From the NCBI RefSeq assembly GCF_000429305.1, contig NZ_KE386881.1, positions 97,154 through 161,153 on the forward strand: a DNA stretch of 64,000 nt, written 5' to 3'. The notes under the pieces are model-generated. The model saw only the letters and a list, made by a program, of their open reading frames with translations. It made no database searches and had not been told where the DNA came from. Below are positions 36,158 to 44,363 of the stretch, piece after piece (position 1 is the stretch's first letter; the number at the start of each line of letters is the position of its first letter). The stretch is from Desulfovibrio inopinatus DSM 10711 (lineage in GTDB: Bacteria; Desulfobacterota; Desulfovibrionia; Desulfovibrionales; Desulfovibrionaceae). The translations under genes were made by a program, and so were the position numbers.

Positions 36158-37372
36158 TTAGGATTCTGCGCGAAGATCGAATGCTATTTTCATCGATCCG
36201 GACGGCCCTTTGTCAAAACTCAGAGCAAACGCCTTGCGGTAGTCTGTCAATGGAAACGTGTGCGTCAACAGACCAGCTGTCTCAAAATCTGATGATCCAA
36301 GTAATTCAAGCGCCATATCGTAGGTACGGACACGCTTCCCATTGAAGTCGGCATGAGCGTATGTTGCCGACCCTTTGAGCGTAAGCTCGCGGAACCAAAG
36401 GCTTGACACATCAGCTTTGTTAATACTCCCGGCCGTCCCAATCATGACGTACGTTCCTTTTGCGCGAAGGGCGAGCAATCCGTCCTCGAAAGAACGCGAA
36501 CTGCCGACACAATCGTAAATGATATCGGCTCCTCCTTCAATATTCCCTCCGCCCAATGTGGTCGGTACATACTTAGCACGCACGGCCGATGCCAGATCCT
36601 GCCGAGAAGGAGAACGCAGAATCGTATCGGCTCCCCCCGCTTTGGCGAGATCAGCTTGGAACTGATGCCTGGCAATAACGGTAATGGAGATATCAACGCC
36701 AAGAGCCCGCAAGATGCGAACGACATGTTGTCCAAGAATACCGGCACCATAGACAACAACCCGATCGCCGTTTTTGGGAAATGAGGTGAGAACGGGTTGC
36801 AACGCCGACGCCAAAGAATCGGCCAGAACAGCTTCTTCATCGGTCAATGTATCAGGCACACGGATTAATCGCGACGGATGGGCGGCCGTCATTTCGGCCA
36901 TTCCGCCCCCAGCCGACGCATTATACCCAAGAAATGCTCCTGGAGCGATGGAACCGTCGAGAAAATTTGTGCAGACATTGTAGTCCCCGGCCGCACATGC
37001 CGGACATAATGGAAGGCCTCGCGGTTCACAGCTCAAAACCGGCTCGACAACAACGCGCTCACCAATTTTGAACTCGCTGTCGGTCTGCGAAGCATCCACA
37101 CGTGCGACAATTTCATGGCCAAGGATGGCGGGTAAAGATGCATAGGGTTCCATAAGAAAGGATTCGGAACCTTTCAGCAAACTGATATCGGAACCGCATA
37201 TACCACACATCAAAACCCGCAATCGAACCCAATTAGGATCAGCCGGTTTGAAATCGACCTCTTCACAGCGCAACGGCGACAACCCGGCAAAAAAATGCTT
37301 CCGGGCAAATCGGTTCGCCACCTGCCCTAATACATACCGCAAAACACTTCGATGATAGACCAACGCATGCAT
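36158..37372 (-). CDS. zinc-dependent medium-chain dehydrogenase
   Basis: 404 residues. Zinc and nucleotide sites of the MDR family are present: CGICGSDISLLKG (catalytic Cys), GHEIVARV (catalytic His-Glu), the structural lobe with CEPRGLPLCPACAAGDYNVC, and the Rossmann motif VVYGAGILGQHVVRIL. Start at ATG 37372 with GGGAGG six bases upstream; the longer in-frame extension to 37543 has no recognisable fold. It oxidises an alcohol or polyol; the substrate is not readable. Confidence 0.88.
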   Translation of the reverse strand: MHALVYHRSVLRYVLGQVANRFARKHFFAGLSPLRCEEVDFKPADPNWVRLRVLMCGICGSDISLLKGSESFLMEPYASLPAILGHEIVARVDASQTDSEFKIGERVVVEPVLSCEPRGLPLCPACAAGDYNVCTNFLDGSIAPGAFLGYNASAGGGMAEMTAAHPSRLIRVPDTLTDEEAVLADSLASALQPVLTSFPKNGDRVVVYGAGILGQHVVRILRALGVDISITVIARHQFQADLAKAGGADTILRSPSRQDLASAVRAKYVPTTLGGGNIEGGADIIYDCVGSSRSFEDGLLALRAKGTYVMIGTAGSINKADVSSLWFRELTLKGSATYAHADFNGKRVRTYDMALELLGSSDFETAGLLTHTFPLTDYRKAFALSFDKGPSGSMKIAFDLRAES

Positions 37373-37561
37373 ATAATCCCTCCCATCACATTGTCCCGGC
37401 TTGTACGCCCTCTCTCTCTCCTTGTGAAGTGAATAATGGGGACAGGCAAATTTTATTGACGTTTGAAGTTTGTTCGCTGTATCCATGTTGGCATACATAA
37501 TCAGCAGCACTTCGCTCCACCGACACACGAACGCTCGCTTCAACTGTAGAGGGGGAAAATC

Positions 37562-38485
37562 ATGCCACGCATAGCCCGTCTTCTTCTCTCAGACCAGCCG
37601 TCAGTCTATCATGTCATGTCGCGTACGGCACTTGACGGTTTTCCCTTTGATGCCCTTGAGAAGGACATTCTCCTTTCGATCATCAAACAATTTTCCACCA
37701 TATATTTTTGTGAGGTTCTCGGATTTGCCCTCATGGGAAACCATTTTCATCTTCTTCTCAGAATGTATCCGCCCGATACCGTAACCAACCAGGACGTCAC
37801 CGATCACTTTAAACTCCGTTATGGTCCCGATGCCGTGATTACCGAGCTCCAAATCAATCGGTATCGCCAGAAATGGACGAATCTGTCGGAACTTATGCGA
37901 GAGATAAAGCAGACGTTTTCACGATCGTACAACAGGCGCCACAACCGACGCGGTTATCTTTGGGGAGATCGCTACAAAAGCGTTATTGTTGAAGACGGTC
38001 GGACGCTTATCAATTGCCTGGCATATATTGACCTCAATCCCGTTCGGGCCGGGATCGTCAAGCACCCCGAAAAATATCGATGGTGCTCGTTAGGCTATCA
38101 TCTCCAATCAGGGAACCAAGATAACTTTCTGAGCCTTGATTTCGGTCTCAACGACTGGGATATCGCTCCGAAAACTTCGACTCGCGAACGCCTCCGGCTC
38201 TATCGCCAATTTCTCGCTGAGACCGGAACCCTCGCTCCCTCCCCCAATGGCCCCCGTATGACAATCCCTTCTCGCGACGATCGCAATGCCGACGACGAAT
38301 ATACACTCATCGATCGCCTTCTCCTACGAACACGGTGGTTTACCGACGCAGGTATCATTGGATCCAAATCGTTCGTTTCCAGACTGGCCAGACGCTTCAA
38401 AGTCTTTACGGTGAAAGACCGTCCTCCCAAGCAGGTTACCGGACTCAATATGTACTCGCTCAAACGGCTTTCCGAAATCGTTTAA
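37562..38485 (+). CDS. REP-associated tyrosine transposase (RAYT, Y1 type)
   Basis: 307 residues. The HUH metal motif is GNHFHLLL near residue 60, and the nucleophile Tyr is expected in the helix MREIKQTFSRSYNRRHNRRGYLWGDRY (~115-140). It also has YIDLNPVRAGIV, a RAYT signature. GAGGGGG lies before the ATG. RAYTs process REP palindromes as single DNA strands. I did not find clear REP elements with a GTAG-type foot beside it, so its substrates may be elsewhere. The C-terminus (LNMYSLKRLSEIV) looks intact. Confidence 0.88.
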   Translation: MPRIARLLLSDQPSVYHVMSRTALDGFPFDALEKDILLSIIKQFSTIYFCEVLGFALMGNHFHLLLRMYPPDTVTNQDVTDHFKLRYGPDAVITELQINRYRQKWTNLSELMREIKQTFSRSYNRRHNRRGYLWGDRYKSVIVEDGRTLINCLAYIDLNPVRAGIVKHPEKYRWCSLGYHLQSGNQDNFLSLDFGLNDWDIAPKTSTRERLRLYRQFLAETGTLAPSPNGPRMTIPSRDDRNADDEYTLIDRLLLRTRWFTDAGIIGSKSFVSRLARRFKVFTVKDRPPKQVTGLNMYSLKRLSEIV

Positions 38486-38840
38486 ACACAACACGCCGAG
38501 ATATGACTCCCATCTTGGAGGAGACATCTCCCAATCCTTCCCAATTCATAAAAGAATATTTCGTTTTCGAGCGTTCTCTTTCGTTGCTTCGTGAGATTTA
38601 TTTTCCTCGCAAAAGGATCTTGCTCCTTTTCTGATCCGTTCCATCATGCTGCATCAATCATTAACAGCATGACCACACAGAGGTGGATAATTTGCCTGTC
38701 CCTCTTTTAACCAGGTTGACGAGGACTTTGGCGGAGATTATGTGTTCGAGGCCGTTGGATTATAGAGTCTTCATACGCCCCATGTCGGGCATCGTGAATT
38801 TCCATTTCCCCAGTTCGACGACAAACCCTTGGAGGGTTGC
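38486..38840. other. intergenic stretch between RAYT and radical SAM genes
   Basis: A 355-base stretch with no credible ORF. It holds a 7-bp hairpin (AAAAGGA 38611-38617, TCCTTTT 38624-38630), too weak for a clear terminator, and the GGAGGG ribosome binding site of the next gene at its end. No tRNA or REP palindrome was recognised. Confidence 0.55.
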
Positions 38841-40055
38841 ATGTCTAAAAGAAGCAGTATCGCACTTGGAACGATTTACAAAAATTTCAGCAAAGTCCTC
38901 CGCCATCCTTGGTTGGCTGCACGGTTGGCTGGTATCGAAAAAGAAAAAATCTTTTTCGATTACCTCAATCCTAAAGCCGAAGAAGGACATGCCCGCACCA
39001 TCCGCCAACTCAGTATCCGCATCACCGATCTGTGCAATCTTCGCTGCCATACCTGCGGACAGTGGGGCGACCAGGGCTTTCTCCACAAGTGCAATCTCAA
39101 AGATCTCAAAAAATCTGAAGTCACTCCCGAGAGGTATCTCGCACTTCTCGACGACCTGAACGCAAACGGGCACAAGCCTTCCGTTTACCTTTGGGGTGGA
39201 GAGCCGAGTATGTACAAGGGATGGCTCGATATCATCGATCGTGCCGCAGAATATGGAATGCCGACATCCATTGCGACGAACACCTCTGGTGTTGCGGCTG
39301 CAGCCGAACGCCTTGTCAACGCGCCGATGTTTCTTCTGCAAATTTCCATCGACGGACACGACCGCGAAACACACAATCTTGCCCGTCCGGCAGCCGGTGA
39401 CGGTGATAACTTTCAAGATGTTCAACATACATTGGAAGTTGTCCGTGAAGAACGTAAGCGCAAAGGCGGCACTCTGCCCCTTATTGCCAGCCTGACCACC
39501 ATTTCACAAACCAACATGCACAACCTTGTCGATATCTACGAAACCTATAAAGATAGAGTCGATATTTTTGTCTTCTATCTTTCCTGGTGGATCGACGAAG
39601 CATCGGCCAAAGCCCATGATGAAGATTTCGCCTCACGATTTGGCTTTACACCTAAACTGCATTGGGGCTGGGTCGGCGACTGGACCATCAAAGAGCATCA
39701 AGCCTTAAACGAGCAACTCATGGAGCTGCAAAAACGGTCAAAATCCCTTTCCTCGCCGCCAGTCAACATCATTCCGAATATCACGGGAGTGGAAAACCTC
39801 CGCGAATATTACACGAATCATAATGCCCACTTCGGCTATGACCGGTGCATTTCCATCTATCAAGCTGTAGAAATCGATTCCAACGGCGATATGTCACCGT
39901 GCCGTGATTACCACGACTATATTGTTGGTAATGTGAAAGAGAATACCATTACCGAACTCTGGAATAGTGAACCGTATCGGAAATTCCGTGGCAGTCTCCA
40001 CACGAAAGGCATCATGCCTGCTTGCACGCGGTGCTGCGGACTCATGGGATATTAA
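38841..40055 (+). CDS. radical SAM protein with C-terminal SPASM-type cysteines
   Basis: 404 residues. The SAM/[4Fe-4S] motif is CNLRCHTC near residue 70, followed by VYLWGGEPSMY and FLLQISIDGHD. The C-terminal Cys (CISIYQA, SPCRDYHDYIVGN, CTRCC) fit an auxiliary cluster. A start at TTG 38829 is possible, but ATG 38841 has TTGGAGGG 5 bases upstream. It is followed within 9 bases by a glycosyltransferase gene, so a role in surface-sugar or lipid modification is plausible. No precursor peptide gene is seen, which argues against peptide maturation. Confidence 0.85.
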   Translation: MSKRSSIALGTIYKNFSKVLRHPWLAARLAGIEKEKIFFDYLNPKAEEGHARTIRQLSIRITDLCNLRCHTCGQWGDQGFLHKCNLKDLKKSEVTPERYLALLDDLNANGHKPSVYLWGGEPSMYKGWLDIIDRAAEYGMPTSIATNTSGVAAAAERLVNAPMFLLQISIDGHDRETHNLARPAAGDGDNFQDVQHTLEVVREERKRKGGTLPLIASLTTISQTNMHNLVDIYETYKDRVDIFVFYLSWWIDEASAKAHDEDFASRFGFTPKLHWGWVGDWTIKEHQALNEQLMELQKRSKSLSSPPVNIIPNITGVENLREYYTNHNAHFGYDRCISIYQAVEIDSNGDMSPCRDYHDYIVGNVKENTITELWNSEPYRKFRGSLHTKGIMPACTRCCGLMGY

Positions 40056-40064
40056 AATCTGACC

Positions 40065-41177
40065 ATGACACATTCATCTCCCCCGGCCACCGTGGTCCTC
40101 TTACTGCAAGACCTCCTTTTTGGAGGGACGCAACGTCAGACTCTTGAACTGGCAAAACGGCTCGACCGTTCCCGGTTCTCACCCCAGATATGGACTATGA
40201 TGGCCGGATCGGATTTCTCCTCAACGGCCCAACAATACGATGTTCCGGTTCGAGTTCTTGCCGACACCCCTGCCGTCAAACTTTCATCGTTAACGGCTCT
40301 ACGACGCGCCCTTGCCGAAACTCGACCAGACATTCTGATGCCCCTCACCGCCGTTCCCAATATTTGGGGACGTATTTTCGCTCGGCTGGCCAAAGTTCCT
40401 GTTGTCATCGGAACCTGCCGTGGAGGTGGAGCTATTCGTCGCCAGCATGAACGGTTTCTCGCCCGAATTGCCCACCACCACATCTGCAATACCGCAGCCC
40501 TCAAGACCGACCTGGTACGCCTCGGCCGGCCGGACAAAAACGTTACCGTCATCAAAAACGGCATCGACTGTGATTTTTTTGCGCCTCCACCGGATGAATT
40601 GCGCCCGGTACGCCTTGTCATCCTTTGTCTGGCCCGGTTTTGCGAGGACAAAGATCACGAAACACTCCTTCGCGCTTTTGAAACCGTTGCGGCAAAACAC
40701 CCCGCCGCAGAACTTTGGCTTGTCGGCGACGGCCCCATGTCCCACGACGTTTCCAAGCAGGTTTCCCGGCACAAAGCGAAATCCCGCATTCGCATCTACC
40801 CGGCGAGTTCGGATGTACGCCCATTTCTTCAACAAGCCTCGATACTGGCATTAAGCTCGGTACGCGAGGGAATGCCCAATGTTATTCTCGAAGCCATGGC
40901 CTCTGGCGTCTCTGTTGTTGCAACTTCGGTTGGTGGCATTCCCGAGGTCGTCAGAGACAACGAAACCGGCCTTCTGGTTGAACCTCGAAACCCCGATGCA
41001 TTGGCACAAGCCCTCTTGTCCCTCATCATCGACGATGCGCGTCGGCTTGCCATGGGACAAGCCGGCCGACGCAAGGCACACGCCGAATTTTCCATGGACG
41101 TCATGGTAAATAATTATCATGATGTCTTTAGCCGACTCCTCGGTACCACCTCCAGCCACGGTACGGAGCTATCATAA
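40065..41177 (+). CDS. GT4-type glycosyltransferase (family 1, GT-B fold)
   Basis: 370 residues. The acceptor domain opens with LLFGGTQRQTLELAKRL; the nucleotide-sugar domain has LCLARFCEDKDHETLLRAF and LVGDGPM, with the EX7E-like SSVREGMPNVILEAMASGVSVVATSVGGIPEVV. Likely adds a sugar to a cell-surface glycan or lipid. It is only 9 bases from the radical SAM gene and overlaps the next ATG by one base (TAATG), so three genes form one operon. Confidence 0.93.
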   Translation: MTHSSPPATVVLLLQDLLFGGTQRQTLELAKRLDRSRFSPQIWTMMAGSDFSSTAQQYDVPVRVLADTPAVKLSSLTALRRALAETRPDILMPLTAVPNIWGRIFARLAKVPVVIGTCRGGGAIRRQHERFLARIAHHHICNTAALKTDLVRLGRPDKNVTVIKNGIDCDFFAPPPDELRPVRLVILCLARFCEDKDHETLLRAFETVAAKHPAAELWLVGDGPMSHDVSKQVSRHKAKSRIRIYPASSDVRPFLQQASILALSSVREGMPNVILEAMASGVSVVATSVGGIPEVVRDNETGLLVEPRNPDALAQALLSLIIDDARRLAMGQAGRRKAHAEFSMDVMVNNYHDVFSRLLGTTSSHGTELS

Positions 41178-41563
41178 TGAAACGCATTGCATTCATCACG
41201 ACCGTCCTGGCCCTGCTGTTTTTCGCCAATATTTCACGCGCACTCTGCCAAAGCATCACTGGCGCATGGTGCGGTTCCATCCTCGGCTCCCGCATCGAAG
41301 TCACTCTTGTTCAAAACGACCAAATGTTTGAAGGGATTGCGAACCTGACTGACATTATGGGAACCCAAAGCACGTACCATGTCGTTGGAGCCGTTTTCGG
41401 CAACGCAATCAATGGACTGCATGGTTCCGGTCATACGTTTGCCGGACAACTCGTGAATCCAGATATTATCAAGGGGACGCTCACCCTCAAGTCAGGCCGG
41501 CAATTCGACCTGGAACTTGAGCGTGTTCATGCCGCGACCGTGTCTCAGCACTCAAACTCGTAA
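41177..41563 (+). CDS. small exported protein, unknown
   Basis: 128 residues. A signal peptide (ITTVLALLFFANISRALCQ) precedes a beta-rich body: GAWCGSILGSRIEVTLVQND, HVVGAVFGNAINGLHGSGHTF and GTLTLKSGRQFDLELERV. Overlaps the glycosyltransferase stop by one base, so it is translationally coupled. A strong hairpin follows it. No family recognised. Confidence 0.75.
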   Translation: MKRIAFITTVLALLFFANISRALCQSITGAWCGSILGSRIEVTLVQNDQMFEGIANLTDIMGTQSTYHVVGAVFGNAINGLHGSGHTFAGQLVNPDIIKGTLTLKSGRQFDLELERVHAATVSQHSNS

Positions 41564-41590
41564 TTCCTGATTTCCTACGGTGCTCGTAGA

Positions 41591-41622
41591 GGTGGTTGAG
41601 GATCCACTCCTCCTCAACCACC
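41591..41622 (+). terminator. terminator-like hairpin after the glycosyltransferase operon
   Basis: GGTGGTTGAGGA (41591-41602) and TCCTCAACCACC (41611-41622) form a 12-bp perfect stem with an 8-base loop. No T-tract follows; it may be a 3'-stabilising or Rho-assisted end. Confidence 0.6.
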
Positions 41623-41895
41623 ACAACGCGCTGTATCAGCTTCAATTTCTTAAAATCCTCGTGATCTCATTCTCCGCAGGCCGTTTCCGTAAAGATTTGC
41701 TCCCGGAAAAATAAACCATTCACCACATTGCTTATAGAGAACGGATAGTATACTGAAAATCAAAGGGATGTACCTTTTTTTCAATCATCCGCTATATTTT
41801 TTCTACAGGTAATAGTATCTTATCCCAATACAACGTCATATTTTTTCTTCTTCACCTCATGGTGATCGACTTGTAACATTTTGGAATACAACGAT
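41623..41895. other. upstream region of hgcA-like gene
   Basis: About 270 AT-rich bases with no ORF of note; a short ATG...TAA of six codons begins at 41859. I looked for a cobalamin riboswitch and saw no B12-box pattern, and no divergent ArsR-type regulator gene is present. The promoter was not identified. Confidence 0.5.
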
Positions 41896-43092
41896 ATGAA
41901 GACCAACTCACATGAAGTAACGCCATTATCCTCTGCCGGATTGTCCCCTTCGCTCCTTGATGAAATTTCTGTGCACGATCTCCCTGGCTTTCCTCCTCCC
42001 GCTGATAATGCACCCTGCTGAGGTCCCAAAACAGAGTCCGGTTTCGGAGTCTATGACAAGCCTGGATATACTATTTCCCCATTTATCGAATCATTTTATG
42101 AAACACCGGGTGGCCCGGTCCCTCGTCTCCGTACACATCTTTCGCTACGCGATCATGGCGGAACGATGTTCGCTCGACTCGGAGGACGAACAAATTATAA
42201 AATTGTTCCAGGCCTGTACTGCGTAGGAACCCCCAATGCGGGTTCAGAAGTTCTTGTAACCTGCAATTACAAGCTCACTGTCGATGCCCTGCGTCATGAT
42301 ATAGAAGGTGTCAACGCCTGGATTCTTATCCTGGATACACACGGCATCAATGTCTGGTGCGCCGCCGGGAAAAAAACGTTCTCCACGGTCGAAATCATTC
42401 ATCGTGTCGCAATGAGTGAACTCAAATGCATTGCACCAGAAGCAACACTCATTTTGCCTCAACTCGCCGCAACCGGCGTTAATGCAAGAGAAGTCAGAAA
42501 AAAAACAGGATTTCCAACCATATTCGGTCCCATTCTGAGCAAAGATATCCCGCAATTTCTTGCGAATAATCTACAAGCCGATACTGCAATGCGTCGAGTC
42601 ACCTTCAATATGTCTGAACGCGCTGTTCTCATTCCGGTTGAAATTACCCTTCTATGGAAACCGATCATTATCGGACTTGTGCTGATGTTGCTTGTTTCGG
42701 GAATTAGCCCTTCCATCTTTTCGTTTCATGCCGCTCTCACACGCGGTTATGCCGCCTTTTTGGCCGGTGTAGCTGGAATCGTGGCCGGAACCGTCATTGT
42801 TCCGCTCTTCCTCCCTTGGCTGCCAGGACGTGCGTTTTCCATCAAAGGAGCGCTTACTGGCTTTGGTACGGGTACAATCGCAGCATTCATGGGTGATTCT
42901 TTCCTGGCTGGCTCGGCGCTTGTGCTTTTTAGCACTGCGATATCCACCTACCTTGCCATGAATTTCACGGGTTCAACCCCCTTCACGTCGCCTTCCGGAG
43001 TGGAGAAGGAGATGCGTTATGCACTCCCGTGGATTGCAGGAGGATTCGTTCTGTCCGTACTCTTGTGGATTATTTCCGGATTGAGTGCATAA
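41896..43092 (+). CDS. hgcA: HgcA-type corrinoid methyltransferase membrane protein with in-frame UGA (probable selenocysteine)
   Basis: HgcA is the corrinoid protein that donates a methyl group to Hg(II). The family-defining cap-helix motif NVWCAAGK is present with its Cys near residue 155, followed by LPQLAATGVNAREVRKKTGF and by five membrane helices ending in MNFTGSTPFTSPSGVEKEMRYALPW. The shortest ORF starts at ATG 42166, but HgcA-like sequence continues upstream in frame (KPGYTISPFIESFYETPGGPVPRL ... GRTNYKIVPGLYCVG), where only one UGA (42019-42021) interrupts. The context is Cys-UGA-Gly-Pro. No ATG, GTG, TTG or CTG lies between the UGA and 42166, so initiation after it would need a rare codon. 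The full product is 398 residues with Sec at 42. No hgcB ferredoxin gene follows. The alternative is a nonsense mutation. Confidence 0.8.
42033..42052 (+). promoter_or_regulatory. candidate bacterial SECIS hairpin in hgcA-like gene
   Basis: AGAGUCCG and CGGAGUCU pair over seven of eight positions (one internal G-G mismatch) around the loop GUUU. The loop starts with G, 20 nucleotides after the UGA, within the 16-37 range I know for bacterial SECIS. The structure is drawn by eye, not folded by software. Confidence 0.55.
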
Positions 43093-43337
43093 GATCGACG
43101 TTTTGATTCCTGCACAATAACAAAGGTAACGCATTCAATAAAAAACATCTCCCAGATGACGACGCGTTTATGAAACGCACATTATGCCAGGAGCTTACGG
43201 CTCTTGCGACATTATTCTTCTATGGACAATTGCCGATTCTATGCTACATTCTCAAGGTATAGAGGATTTCCTTCTTCAGAAGAATTCAGTGTTCGTCATA
43301 CAAGAAGAACAATGCGAACAGTAGGATACTCTTCTCC

Positions 43338-44363
43338 ATGCATATGATGTCTCCGAAGCACAACAAAAATCTCCTGCACTGTTTCATATGTGCGTTTTTC
43401 CTGCTGCTCCTTGCATCGCACGCTCAAGCGAAAACATGGCGAATTTTTATTCTACAAAGCTATAACCCTGAGTATATTTGGTGTAAGACCGTCAATCAGG
43501 GCATCATGGAAGCGTTATCCGATAGGACGATTGAATACGATTTTTATTACCTCGATGCCAAGCGAACTCCTAACGCACAAAGCCTCCAGCAGGCAGCACA
43601 CACCGCGTATGCACGACTCACGGCGTTCCATCCCGATATCGTCATCAGCGTAGACGACGTTGCAGCAGCATTGGTCGTCAAGCCTAAGCTTACCGGCCAC
43701 AACGCTCCACAAGTCATTTTCTGTGGTATCAATGCCCCGCTCTCACAATATGGATTCCCGTCAGCGAATGTCAGCGGCGTTTGTGAACGATGGCATTATC
43801 AAGAAGGGTTCCAACTCCTCAAACGCCTTGTTCCCGACGCCAAACGGGTGGCGTTTCTCATTGAAGATTCAGATGCAGGTGCGTTTGTGGTCAACGCGTT
43901 GCATGACGAACTCTCCGAGACTCCACCACATGGATTAACACTCGTCGGAGTGGAAAAAATCAAGACATTTGCACAATGGAAAGAACGTATTCAGTACTAC
44001 CAACACCATGCCGATGCGTTGGCGCTTGGACTCTACAACAGCCTCGTCGATAAAAACGGAGAAGTCGTCGCCCCCGATACCATCATGGAGTGGACCAATG
44101 GCGCCAACACGCTTCCGACATTAGGATTCTCTGATATCGCCATGAACCATGGGTTATTATGTGGAATTCTTGAATCCGGTCACGAGCAGGGCTTTTTGGC
44201 CGGACAAATGGTCCAGGAGGTCATGGCCGGGACTCCAGCCGGTGCACTCCCTCCACGTCGCAATGAACGTGGTGTAGTCATGCTCAACCTTGTAACGGCC
44301 CATCAACTCAAAATCAGTATTCCGTATCGCCTCATCGAAGCAGCCGGAGTCGTCATACAATGA
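43338..44363 (+). CDS. exported ABC-type substrate-binding protein (PF04392-like), kinase partner
   Basis: 341 residues with a signal peptide (FFLLLLASHAQA). The body reads WRIFILQSYNPEYIW, DIVISVDDVAAALV and ADALALGLYNSLVD, features of the ABC_sub_bind family. No permease or ATPase gene is adjacent; instead its stop overlaps a membrane histidine kinase by 4 bases. It therefore probably acts as a periplasmic ligand-binding partner of that kinase. The ligand is unknown. Confidence 0.83.
   Translation: MHMMSPKHNKNLLHCFICAFFLLLLASHAQAKTWRIFILQSYNPEYIWCKTVNQGIMEALSDRTIEYDFYYLDAKRTPNAQSLQQAAHTAYARLTAFHPDIVISVDDVAAALVVKPKLTGHNAPQVIFCGINAPLSQYGFPSANVSGVCERWHYQEGFQLLKRLVPDAKRVAFLIEDSDAGAFVVNALHDELSETPPHGLTLVGVEKIKTFAQWKERIQYYQHHADALALGLYNSLVDKNGEVVAPDTIMEWTNGANTLPTLGFSDIAMNHGLLCGILESGHEQGFLAGQMVQEVMAGTPAGALPPRRNERGVVMLNLVTAHQLKISIPYRLIEAAGVVIQ

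Noticed and set aside
38611-38630. AAAAGGA/TCCTTTT hairpin as terminator of the RAYT gene
   Set aside because: A weak 7-bp stem with no T-tract and over 120 bases from the stop; noted only in the intergenic entry.
41957-42226. ORF of 89 residues overlapping the hgcA 5' region in another frame
   Set aside because: It has a signal-peptide-like start by chance, but no homology and it overlaps the conserved HgcA frame.
42166-43092. Plain ATG 42166 as the start of the hgcA-like gene
   Set aside because: It would discard about 50 upstream residues that read as HgcA-like sequence directly after the UGA; no Shine-Dalgarno was noted before 42166. The UGA-containing frame explains the homology better.
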